DNA from: an uncultured Collinsella sp.
GTDB taxonomy: Bacteria > Actinomycetota > Coriobacteriia > Coriobacteriales > Coriobacteriaceae
DNA length: 64,000 nucleotides
Assembly (NCBI GenBank): GCA_958443265.1
Contig: CAUCKA010000002.1
Span: 62,001-126,000, forward strand
Direction of reading: 5' to 3'
Below the pieces are notes generated by a model. It was not told the origin of the DNA and searched no databases. It saw only the letters and a list, made by a program, of their open reading frames with translations. The translations under genes and the position numbers were made by a program. Below are positions 31,596 through 38,843 of the stretch, piece after piece; position 1 is the first letter of the stretch; each line of letters starts with the position of its first letter.

Positions 31596-31749
31596 CAAAA
31601 CTATGCCGGTTTACGGGGCTAAAGTCGGGGCCCTCATCCATGCCTTCATTTTTTGAAAAACGGCAGGCTATCTACCTGCAGTTTTGTTTTTGCGATTTTC
31701 TGTATGGTCGGAGATTCGCTATCCAGCCCCGTAATCCGGCATAGTTTTG
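31596..31749. repeat. Structured repeat element C (25-bp inverted repeat)
   Basis: The arm at 31596-31620 (CAAAACTATGCCGGTTTACG...) is complementary to 31725-31749 with a single mismatch. The core ACGGCAGG...CTACCTGCAG forms an inner stem, and TATGGTCGG recurs as in element A. The 30 bases before A and C are also alike (ATGCCATTTC / GTGCCATTTC), as is an AAATGATCCGTTT word before B and C. Confidence 0.8.
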
Positions 31750-31780
31750 ATCGCGGCAGCCTAACCGCGCGCTCACGCGC

Positions 31781-31818
31781 GGGGCCGGTGGGGCATTTTT
31801 GCCCCACCGGCCCCGTTT
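31781..31818 (+). terminator. 14-bp stem terminator after element C
   Basis: GGGGCCGGTGGGGC (31781-31794) pairs perfectly with GCCCCACCGGCCCC (31801-31814), loop ATTTTT, then GTTTT on the plus strand. It is oriented to stop transcription coming from the regulator gene or the repeat elements; on the minus strand (hydrogenase operon end) there is no T-run. Confidence 0.65.
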
Positions 31819-31823
31819 TCGCG

Positions 31824-32165
31824 CTATTCCGGCTTGGTTTCTACCGTGGGGGTCTTGTCCGCCGCAACTGGAGTGCGGGCGGTGTCCATGCTCAGGCAAT
31901 GTTTAGGGCAGCTTTCGATGCACTCGCCGCACACCACGCAAGCGTACGGATCGATCGACCACGTTCCGCCCTTGCGATCGACCGCGAGCGCGCCCGCCGG
32001 GCAGCGACGCGCGCACATGCCGCAGCAAATGCACACGCCCATGTCGTTGACGATGTGACCGCGCAGGCGCTCGGGCGCCGTCAGCTCCTCCTGCGGGTAG
32101 CGCACCGTTACCGGCTGCTTGACCATAGAACCCAAGGCCGTCTTGGCAAATGTCAGTAAACTCAT
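31824..32165 (-). CDS. echF: Ech-type hydrogenase ferredoxin subunit (EchF/NuoI-like)
   Basis: 113 residues with two 4Fe-4S motifs: CICCGMCARRCP (C45, C48, C51, C55) and CVVCGECIESCP (C76, C79, C82, C86). In group 4 hydrogenases this subunit carries electrons from ferredoxin to the small subunit. It is the last gene of the six-subunit operon and starts 8 bases after the large subunit gene. The tail after residue 92 is Thr/Pro-rich and not conserved. Confidence 0.9.
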   Translation of the reverse strand: MSLLTFAKTALGSMVKQPVTVRYPQEELTAPERLRGHIVNDMGVCICCGMCARRCPAGALAVDRKGGTWSIDPYACVVCGECIESCPKHCLSMDTARTPVAADKTPTVETKPE

Positions 32166-32172
32166 GCCGCGC

Positions 32173-33261
32173 CTACCTTTCCGTGCAGCTAATGCAGGGG
32201 TCGATGGTCAGGATAATCATGGGCACGTTGGCAAGGAGCACGCCCTGCAGCGCATGTGTCAGACCCGCCAGGTTCTGCGACGTCGGCGTGCGCACGCGAA
32301 AACGGTCCAGGTTCTTGGTGCCGTTGCCGCGCACATAGTAGTACGCCTCGCCGCGCGGCTGCTCAATCACGACCTCGCCGCGCGCGCCGTCGGCCGGCGT
32401 AAGCTTGGTGCGTCCACCGATGCCGTCCTGCGGAATCTTGCCCACAAGCTCCTTGATAATGTCCATGGCCTGTGTGACCTCGGCACAACGCACCTGGCAG
32501 CGGGCATAGCAGTCGCCGTCGGTGGCAACGATGGGCTCAAACGCGGCCAGATCCGCATAGGCGCCGTCGCCGAGCATGCGCACGTCGTAATCCACGCCCG
32601 AAGCGCGACCGAACGGGCCGACCATCGACAGATCCAGCGCGTCCTTCTTGCTAATCACGCCCACGCCATGCAGGCGCTCGCCGCAGCTGTCGTCGTCCAA
32701 AAACGTATGCACCAGGGCCTCGTAGTCGGGACGCATGGCATCGAGCGTCTGAACAATACCCGCCAGCTCGGAGTCCTCGATGTCGTGCTTAAGGCCGCCG
32801 ACCTCGTTGATCGACAGAATCACGCGGCCGCCGCACGTGCTCTCAAAGATCTTGAGAATCTGCTCGCGCAGGGTCCACGAACGATAGAACAGCGCCTCGA
32901 AGCCAAAGGCATCGGCGAGCAGGCCCAGCCACAGCAGATGCGAGTGGACGCGCGAAAGTTCATGCAAAATGGTGCGGATATACTGCACGCGGCCGGGCAC
33001 CTCGATGTCGAGCATGCGCTCGCAGGCGCTGGCATAGCCGCAGCTATGACCCACGGCGCAGATGCCGCAGATGCGCTCGGCGATGTAGCCAAACTGATGC
33101 ATGTCGCGCTTTTCGGTGAGCTTCTCGAGTCCGCGGTGCACAAAGCCGATCTGCGGAATTGCCTCGATGACGCGGTCGTCCTCGATCACCAGGTCCAGAT
33201 GAAGCGGCTCGGGCAACACCGGGTGCTGCGGGCCAAACGGAATAACGGAGCGATGTGCCAT
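32173..33261 (-). CDS. echE: Ech-type [NiFe] hydrogenase large subunit
   Basis: 362 residues. The nickel ligands are present as RICGIC (C65, C68) and DPCISC (C356, C359) close to the C terminus, as in group 4 energy-converting hydrogenases; there is no long C-terminal extension to cleave. The enzyme reduces protons with ferredoxin electrons, or the reverse, coupled to ion pumping by the membrane subunits. Homologous to NuoD of complex I. ATG at 33261 is 6 bases from the upstream NuoC-like gene. Maturation (hyp) genes are not in this window. Confidence 0.93.
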   Translation of the reverse strand: MAHRSVIPFGPQHPVLPEPLHLDLVIEDDRVIEAIPQIGFVHRGLEKLTEKRDMHQFGYIAERICGICAVGHSCGYASACERMLDIEVPGRVQYIRTILHELSRVHSHLLWLGLLADAFGFEALFYRSWTLREQILKIFESTCGGRVILSINEVGGLKHDIEDSELAGIVQTLDAMRPDYEALVHTFLDDDSCGERLHGVGVISKKDALDLSMVGPFGRASGVDYDVRMLGDGAYADLAAFEPIVATDGDCYARCQVRCAEVTQAMDIIKELVGKIPQDGIGGRTKLTPADGARGEVVIEQPRGEAYYYVRGNGTKNLDRFRVRTPTSQNLAGLTHALQGVLLANVPMIILTIDPCISCTER

Positions 33262-33266
33262 GGACC

Positions 33267-33974
33267 TTACGCCTCCTTTTTCTGCTTGTCGCGGGCGGCC
33301 TTGGCGGCAAGCGCCGCGCGGACCTTGGCCGCTTTCTCGGGATCCATGGCGGCGAGCTTTGCCTCCATCTCGGCAGCCTTGAGTACCGCCTTGGCGGCAA
33401 CCTCGTCATGCTGAGCATCGGAGCCGGCAGCCGCAGCGGGCTGGGTGGCAGCAGCGCTCGCAGCATCGCCGGCACCCGCGGCGCCCTCCCCCGCAGCGGC
33501 GGCCTTCTCGGCCGCGGCCTTGCGCGCCTTAGCCTCGGTGGCGGCACGGACCTTCATGGCTTTCTCGCGCGCAGCTTTCACCTCGGGTGTGATCACACTC
33601 ATGGGCTCGGCAGTCGAAACCTGGTAGAAAAAGCCCTTAAAGTCGATCTGCATGTCGGTAATGACAAGACCAAACAGGTCATGTGCCTCGTTCTCAAACG
33701 GGAATACCGCCGGATAATACGAGCTGATGGACGGAATCTCCTGGTACCGGTCGATACCCTCGACCACCAGATTCTCAATCGCATAGCTTCCGTCCCGCGC
33801 GATCTGCTCTTGCGCAGCGCGGACGTTGATAAACGTATAAACCAGGCGATACGATCCGTCGTCCACACAGCGCTCGGCATGCATCTGCACAAAGCGCGCG
33901 CCGGCACCCTTGAGCGCCTGCACATGCGCCAGGAGCTCGTCGATCCCGACGGTGGTATAGATTGCCTTTTGCAT
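33267..33974 (-). CDS. echD: Ech-type hydrogenase NuoC-like subunit with Ala/Lys-rich tail
   Basis: 235 residues. Residues 1-125 hold the 30-kDa complex I subunit motif (YYPAVFPFENEAHDLFG, E-x-x-D-x-x-G). The remaining 100 residues are an Ala/Lys/Glu-rich, probably helical, low-complexity extension (KAMKVRAATEAKARKAAAEK...), which is unusual for EchD. The ATG shares its first base with the stop codon of the small subunit gene, so translation is coupled. The subunit bridges small and large subunits in the soluble arm. Confidence 0.88.
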   Translation of the reverse strand: MQKAIYTTVGIDELLAHVQALKGAGARFVQMHAERCVDDGSYRLVYTFINVRAAQEQIARDGSYAIENLVVEGIDRYQEIPSISSYYPAVFPFENEAHDLFGLVITDMQIDFKGFFYQVSTAEPMSVITPEVKAAREKAMKVRAATEAKARKAAAEKAAAAGEGAAGAGDAASAAATQPAAAAGSDAQHDEVAAKAVLKAAEMEAKLAAMDPEKAAKVRAALAAKAARDKQKKEA

Positions 33975-34564
33975 TACTCGGCCTCCTTTGCAGCGGCGGG
34001 TGCGGCGGGCGTCCCAGCAGGCGCGTCATCGGCACCGTCAGCCCCGACCCCTGCAGCAGCCACAAACCCGTCCTCGCCCAGCTCAACGCCGCCGTCCCAG
34101 GTAGCGGCACCGCCCACGGTAAGTGGATCGCCGCCAGCACGCATCACGGCCTCCTTCTGATCCAGGATGCCGCACGCCTCCACAATGGCGTCGATCACGG
34201 TCTCGGGACGAATGGCGCACCCGGGCGCATACACGTCCACGGGAATCGCGCGGTCCACGCCGCCGATCACGTTATAGGCATCGCGGAATACGCCGCCCGA
34301 ACACGCGCAAATGCCGCACGCCACCACGCACTTGGGCTCGAGCATCTGGTTGTAAATCTGGCGCACGACGGGCAGGTTCTGGGCGTTGACCGAACCCGTC
34401 ACCAAAAAGATATCCGCATGCTTGGGGTTGCCGGTATTGACCACGCCAAAGCGCTCCGCATCGAACAGCGGCGTGAGCGAGGCCAGCACCTCGATATCGC
34501 ATCCGTTGCAGCTCGAGCCGTCGTAATGAATAACCCACGGCGAGCGCGACATTTTATGATCCAT
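33974..34564 (-). CDS. echC: Ech-type hydrogenase small subunit (NuoB-like)
   Basis: 196 residues. SSCNGCD (C19, C22), the later CGICACSGG and YAPGC supply the ligands of the proximal 4Fe-4S cluster, as in NuoB and EchC. It passes electrons to the NiFe centre of the large subunit. The C-terminal 45 residues are an Ala/Gly-rich disordered tail. It starts 13 bases after the fused membrane subunit gene. Confidence 0.92.
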   Translation of the reverse strand: MDHKMSRSPWVIHYDGSSCNGCDIEVLASLTPLFDAERFGVVNTGNPKHADIFLVTGSVNAQNLPVVRQIYNQMLEPKCVVACGICACSGGVFRDAYNVIGGVDRAIPVDVYAPGCAIRPETVIDAIVEACGILDQKEAVMRAGGDPLTVGGAATWDGGVELGEDGFVAAAGVGADGADDAPAGTPAAPAAAKEAE

Positions 34565-34576
34565 GGATGCCGCCTC

Positions 34577-37459
34577 CTAAATAAACACGTCGACGAGGAT
34601 GGGCATAAGGTTGAGCAGGCCAAACACCAGCGCCACGCCCCAGCCGAGCTTAAAGCAGCTGCGCCAGGTGCTACGGGCGAAGGTGTTGTCGATCAGCACC
34701 TCGACAAAATACGTCGCGGCCATGACGACCAGGGCGACCACCCAGCTCACCGGGTTGTCCCAAACAAAGAACATGCCCACCCACATCAAAAACAGCACGG
34801 TCTCGCACCAGTGCATGAGGGTCATCTTGGCCAGCGTACCGCCGCTCATCTCGGTGGCGACGCCCTGGACGATCTCCTGATGCGCGTGATGCGAGTACGA
34901 AAGGTCAAACGGCGACTTGCGTAGCTTGATGGTGAGTACCGCAAGCAGCGCCAAGAAAATGGGCGCACTGTACGCGATGATGGGGGCCGACTGCCCCGTC
35001 ACGGCGATGGAATCGAAGCTGTCGGTGGCAAGGTACAGGCCCACGCTCATCAGCAGAACGGCGGGCTCGTAACTCATGACTTGCAGCAGCTCGCGGTCGG
35101 CGCCGACCTGGGCAAACGGGCTTTGCGTCGAGGCGGACGCCAGCACCACAAAGATCGCGGCGAGCGTCACCATAAAAGCGCACAGCAGCGTGTTGGAGCC
35201 CGACACAAAGATGCCGCCGCCCACGACGGTAAAGATGAGCGCGCACGCCATGTAGGTATCGTCCATGGTGTTTACGCTGGCGGGGGCCTTGCGCAGCAGC
35301 TTGGCAACGTCGTAGAACGGCTGCAGCAGGCGCGGGCCCACGCGGCCCTGCATGCGGGCCGAAAGCTTACGGTCAAGACCGTCGATCAGGCCGCCCACAA
35401 GCGGCGCCAGCAGAGCAAACGCCACGGTACCAATAAAGATGCCCACGACGCCCGAACCTTCGAAATACTTGCCGCGCAGCACCGAGGGCGCGCTCATGGC
35501 AAGTCTCTCGGGCCCAATCCACGCGCAACACAGCAGCGCAAACAAGATAATGCTGCAGCACACGACGCTACCCGCGGGGCCAATACGCTTCTCGCCAAGG
35601 GCGTCCTCCGAGTACCAATTGCGCTTTTCGGCCTTTACCTCGTGTCCCATCGAGCCGCGGAAATGGCGGTAATTGTCGGTCCCCACACCCGAAAGATATA
35701 CGTTTACGAGCGGCTTGTTGCTCACGCGGAATGAAGTCAGCAGCACCACGGCAATAAACGCCACGATAACCACCATCAGATACATGGCATCCTTGCCAAT
35801 AACGTACGGCACGCGGCCAAACACCATGGCCAAGTAAGGCGACACCAGACCGCTCGAGATAACCGGGAACGCCACGCAGCACAAAATCAGCAGCGCGGCG
35901 ATGGTGTTGAGCGCCATCCATTCGGTCTTATGAACATTGACCTCAACGTTTTGAGCCGTGGGATCGACGCCCGAAAGCTTGGCAAGCCACTTGCCCCAGA
36001 AGAAGAACGTCGCGGCCGAGCCAAAGGCCAGCACCATGATCATGAGCACGTTGCCGGTCTGCGCAAACGCCACCAGGGCGCCCCACTTGGACACGAGCAT
36101 GCCAAACGGCGCCACAAACATGCCCATGATGCCCAACATCATCAGGCGCGTCAGGTGCGGCATGCGGCTGAACATACCGTCCATGTCCTCGATATCGCGA
36201 CTGCCGATATGGTGCTCGGCGGTGCCCACGCACAGGAACAGCAGCGACTTGGCCACCGTATGGAACAGGATCAGGAAGATGGCGGCCCACACGGCCTCGG
36301 GCGCGCCGACGCCCAAGCAGGCACTGATGAGGCCCAAGTTGGAGATGGTGGAGTACGCGAGAACGCGCTTGGCATTGCTCTGCGAGATGGCCATAAGGGC
36401 TGCCAGCAAAAACGTGATGGCACCCACACTCGTGACCATAAAGCCGGTCACGGGATAGATGGCATAGAGCGGGCTCAGCTTGACCATTAGGAACACGCCT
36501 GCTTTGACCATGGTTGACGAGTGCAGCAGGGCGCTCGTGGGCGTGGGGGCAACCATGGCGCCGAGCAGCCAGGTGTGGAACGGCATCTGTGCGGCCTTGG
36601 TGAGTGCGGCGAGCGACAGCAGAACGACCGGCATCACCAGCAGCGCAGATTGCGCGGTTCCGGCGCCGGAAAGCTCGATCATGCCCGAGATGGTCAGCGG
36701 CATGCCGCTAACGTGCAGGTACATGAGTCCGGCCAAAAACGCGATGCCGCCCAGCATGTTGAGGATGATCTGGGTAAAGGCGTTCTTGATGGCCTCGGGC
36801 GTACGCGTGTAGCCAATCATGAGGAACGAGCACACGGTGGTGATTTCCCAGCCGCAGAACAGCCACTCAAGGTTGTCGCTCGTCACGATGACGAACATGG
36901 CTGAGAGGAACAGGAACATAAGCGCCAGGAACTGCGGGCGACGGTCGGGCGCGGTCTGCCCGCGCAGCGCAGCCTCGTGCTCGTCATGAGCCTGGAAGTC
37001 CTTCATGTAGCCCAGGGCATACACGCAGATAAGGCTGCCGACGATGCCGACGGCAAGGACCATGATCACACTCATGTAATCCAGGTAGAGCGGCGTGGCG
37101 GTGACGGCTTCGGCCGCGAGCTGCGTCATGGCTGCAAAGGCAACGGAGCCCACCAGCTGGACTATGCCGAGCACCGTGGTGAGCGCGTTCCTATATTTGT
37201 ACGCGTTGTACAGGATGACAGCACACAGGATGACATCGATGGCGGAGCTGATGATCGAGAGCACATGCGAGGTGCCGGGGGCAACCTCAAAGCTCTGCGG
37301 ACCCGTACCAAAAAACATGACGGCGACTACAACTGTCACCGCCATAATAATGCCAGAGCCTATGAGCCCCACCGCATCGCGGGCGCGGTCACCGCGCACG
37401 AGCAGCATGCCCAGCGCCGGTACCAGCGGAAACAGGGTAAGGAAATACAGTAGCGTCAT
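34577..37459 (-). CDS. Fused membrane subunit of Ech-type hydrogenase (EchA/NuoL-like plus EchB/NuoH-like)
   Basis: 960 residues and some 22 membrane helices. The N-terminal about 640 residues are an antiporter-like NuoL/M subunit (EWLFCGWEITTVCSFLMIGY, the LLHSSTMVKAGVFL and AYSTISNLGL motifs); the C-terminal about 290 are a NuoH/EchB subunit (RMQGRVGPRLLQPFYDVAKL, QSPFDLSYSHHAHQEIVQG). In typical Ech operons these are two genes. The frame runs through without a stop. The ATG at 37459 follows GGGGAG seven bases upstream; a TTG seven codons earlier is less likely. It translocates protons or sodium ions coupled to the hydrogenase arm. Confidence 0.9.
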   Translation of the reverse strand: MTLLYFLTLFPLVPALGMLLVRGDRARDAVGLIGSGIIMAVTVVVAVMFFGTGPQSFEVAPGTSHVLSIISSAIDVILCAVILYNAYKYRNALTTVLGIVQLVGSVAFAAMTQLAAEAVTATPLYLDYMSVIMVLAVGIVGSLICVYALGYMKDFQAHDEHEAALRGQTAPDRRPQFLALMFLFLSAMFVIVTSDNLEWLFCGWEITTVCSFLMIGYTRTPEAIKNAFTQIILNMLGGIAFLAGLMYLHVSGMPLTISGMIELSGAGTAQSALLVMPVVLLSLAALTKAAQMPFHTWLLGAMVAPTPTSALLHSSTMVKAGVFLMVKLSPLYAIYPVTGFMVTSVGAITFLLAALMAISQSNAKRVLAYSTISNLGLISACLGVGAPEAVWAAIFLILFHTVAKSLLFLCVGTAEHHIGSRDIEDMDGMFSRMPHLTRLMMLGIMGMFVAPFGMLVSKWGALVAFAQTGNVLMIMVLAFGSAATFFFWGKWLAKLSGVDPTAQNVEVNVHKTEWMALNTIAALLILCCVAFPVISSGLVSPYLAMVFGRVPYVIGKDAMYLMVVIVAFIAVVLLTSFRVSNKPLVNVYLSGVGTDNYRHFRGSMGHEVKAEKRNWYSEDALGEKRIGPAGSVVCCSIILFALLCCAWIGPERLAMSAPSVLRGKYFEGSGVVGIFIGTVAFALLAPLVGGLIDGLDRKLSARMQGRVGPRLLQPFYDVAKLLRKAPASVNTMDDTYMACALIFTVVGGGIFVSGSNTLLCAFMVTLAAIFVVLASASTQSPFAQVGADRELLQVMSYEPAVLLMSVGLYLATDSFDSIAVTGQSAPIIAYSAPIFLALLAVLTIKLRKSPFDLSYSHHAHQEIVQGVATEMSGGTLAKMTLMHWCETVLFLMWVGMFFVWDNPVSWVVALVVMAATYFVEVLIDNTFARSTWRSCFKLGWGVALVFGLLNLMPILVDVFI

Positions 37460-37508
37460 ACCATCACTCCCCCATGCCAAAACGCCGCAATTGTTTAACG
37501 TTATAGCT

Positions 37509-37553
37509 CAAATTGGGAGTTCTGGCGGCAGGCTTTCGGTCAACTGGGGAGTT
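37509..37553 (-). promoter_or_regulatory. Paired direct repeats upstream of the hydrogenase operon
   Basis: CAAATTGGGAGTT (37509-37521) and CAACTGGGGAGTT (37541-37553) agree at 11 of 13 bases and are 32 bases apart, three helical turns, in the leader or promoter of the hydrogenase operon. This looks like tandem sites for a regulator. Upstream, GGTAAGGA (37566-37573) and TCCTTACC (37605-37612) form an inverted repeat. Confidence 0.4.
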
Positions 37554-37708
37554 TTAGGCGTACAGGGTAAGGAGTCCGTCGACACTGGAGTAGAGGGCGA
37601 CATTTCCTTACCGCAGCGACGGGCGCGCGGGCCGCTGCGCGCGGTTTATTGGCCACTTTGGAGGATGTCCCGATAGACTCGCGGCGGTCCAAAAAGTTGG
37701 CGCGATAG

Positions 37709-37731
37709 AAAAAATGCGCCCCATAGGCGCA
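37709..37731 (-). terminator. Terminator of the small helix-turn-helix gene
   Basis: TGCGCC (37715-37720) and GGCGCA (37726-37731) form a 6-bp stem; the minus strand continues with six T residues (A-run 37709-37714). It lies 8 bases after the stop codon. Confidence 0.75.
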
Positions 37732-37739
37732 CGTTTTCG

Positions 37740-38135
37740 CTACTCCGCTTTCTTGGCGCGCGGTTTACGACCGCGCGGCTTGTCGACCAGCGCATCCGCG
37801 CCGCCGTCGCGATACTGGCGGCACCAAGCCTTAACCGAAGACTCGCTGGGGATCTTATGCTTGATCATGGCCTCGCGAACCGTCAGACCGTTTTCCAGGC
37901 GATCCTTAACCACGGCAAGCTTAACCTCGTACGAATACGTGTGATGATGCGAACCGGCATTGAGAACGGCGTCGGCACCGCCCACGGCATACGCGCGGGC
38001 CCACTGACGAGCCGTGGCCTGGGGAATGCCAAGCTCCGCGGCGAGGGCGCGATGACCGACCCCCTCTTGGAGGACCTCGACGGCGCGCTGCCTAACCTCG
38101 AGCGCATGCGTGCGAGTCCTAGTTGCTTCTGACAT
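37740..38135 (-). CDS. Double helix-turn-helix protein, IS3/IS150 OrfA-like orphan
   Basis: 131 residues with two similar helix-turn-helix units: LEVRQRAVEVLQEGVGHRAL ... GIPQATARQWARAY and YEVKLAVVKDRLENGLTVRE ... PSESSVKAWCRQY, ending in a basic PRGRKPRAKK tail. This is the architecture of the OrfA protein of IS3-family elements, but no OrfB (integrase) frame or terminal inverted repeats are found next to it, and the gene has its own terminator. It may be a relic or a domesticated regulator. The ATG at 38135 was preferred; a GTG three codons earlier is possible. Confidence 0.7.
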   Translation of the reverse strand: MSEATRTRTHALEVRQRAVEVLQEGVGHRALAAELGIPQATARQWARAYAVGGADAVLNAGSHHHTYSYEVKLAVVKDRLENGLTVREAMIKHKIPSESSVKAWCRQYRDGGADALVDKPRGRKPRAKKAE

Positions 38136-38422
38136 ACCTGCCACTTCTTAGCCTCAACCGTTAATCTGCTTTCTTACGTGCATGTTAGATAGTAGCATTT
38201 TGCTGTTCGCGCGTAGCAGTTAATCGAAAATAGCAACGGCGGCATCTGGGCATTTGCCATTAATTTGCAACAATTCTTTAGGTTTTATTTACGCAGCTAG
38301 TTAGCTTGCAACTAACTGACGGTGCTTTACCAACCAGATTGGTATCTTTTTGTTTGGCTGGTATGCTTTGTGCAATTATTAACCCCTCTGCCTGTGAGCT
38401 AACATACCAGTCTTCCGCGTAC
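38136..38422. other. AT-rich non-coding stretch
   Basis: No supported gene. The stretch is richer in A and T than its surroundings and contains several TTGGT/ACCAGTY words (ACCAACCAGATTGGT, CTGGTATG, CATACCAG) that could pair with one another. It probably contains the promoter of the helix-turn-helix gene. Confidence 0.4.
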
Positions 38423-38510
38423 TTTCCAGCTTTCCACCTAGCTTTCCAGCTTTCCACCCAGCTTTCCACCTTAGGTGTTAAGTTAAGTGGAAAGTTGGAA
38501 AGCTTGGTGG
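38423..38510. repeat. 20-bp tandem repeat (TTTCCA pairs) followed by an inverted copy
   Basis: TTTCCA occurs at 38423, 38431, 38443, 38451 and 38463, alternating 8 and 12 bases apart, a 2.5-fold tandem of TTTCCAGCTTTCCACCYAGC. TGGAAA follows at 38488 and 38496, again 8 apart, on the other side of CACCTTAGGTG. The block can fold into a long hairpin. Confidence 0.65.
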
Positions 38511-38549
38511 AGGGGTCGGGAGAGCTAAAACACCTTTCTCCAACGGCGG

Positions 38550-38754
38550 CTGGACAGTTAGTTCAGATACGTATTTTTCTATGCTGATAAAGCTGCGCTA
38601 TGGTCCCCAGAGAGGGTTCTTTGGCGACTCATTGCACGCAAATCGAGCCCAGATAGCTACCGAACCCTAGTTTTGAGCCCCTTTCTTCCCCAAAACGAGC
38701 GCCGGATGCGCCTGCTGCGGTCTGGAATTATACGTATCTGAACTAACTGTCCAG
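38550..38754. repeat. 205-bp element with 25-bp perfect inverted repeats
   Basis: The arm 38550-38574 (starting CTGGACAGTTAGTTCAG) is exactly complementary to 38730-38754; both arms end in the palindrome ATACGTAT. The interior of about 155 bases has no supported frame. It lies between the tandem repeats and the terminator of the giant surface-protein gene. Confidence 0.8.
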
Positions 38755-38785
38755 CGGACTCCAAGACTGGAATCGCGCAGACTAG

Positions 38786-38821
38786 AAAGGGGGCGGCAAC
38801 CGGATGGTTGCCGCCCCCTTT
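38786..38821 (-). terminator. Terminator of the giant surface-protein operon
   Basis: A 16-bp perfect stem (38786-38801 with 38806-38821, core GGGGGCGGCAACC) with a GGAT loop, ending in CCCCCTTT on the minus strand. It lies 22 bases after the stop codon at 38844. Confidence 0.85.
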
Positions 38822-38843
38822 GCGAAGCTAGTCGGCTTCGGAA

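Noticed and set aside
37740..38144. Complete insertion sequence around the helix-turn-helix gene
   Set aside because: No integrase frame, no terminal inverted repeats and no target duplication were found; the 25-bp inverted repeats at 38550-38754 do not enclose the gene.
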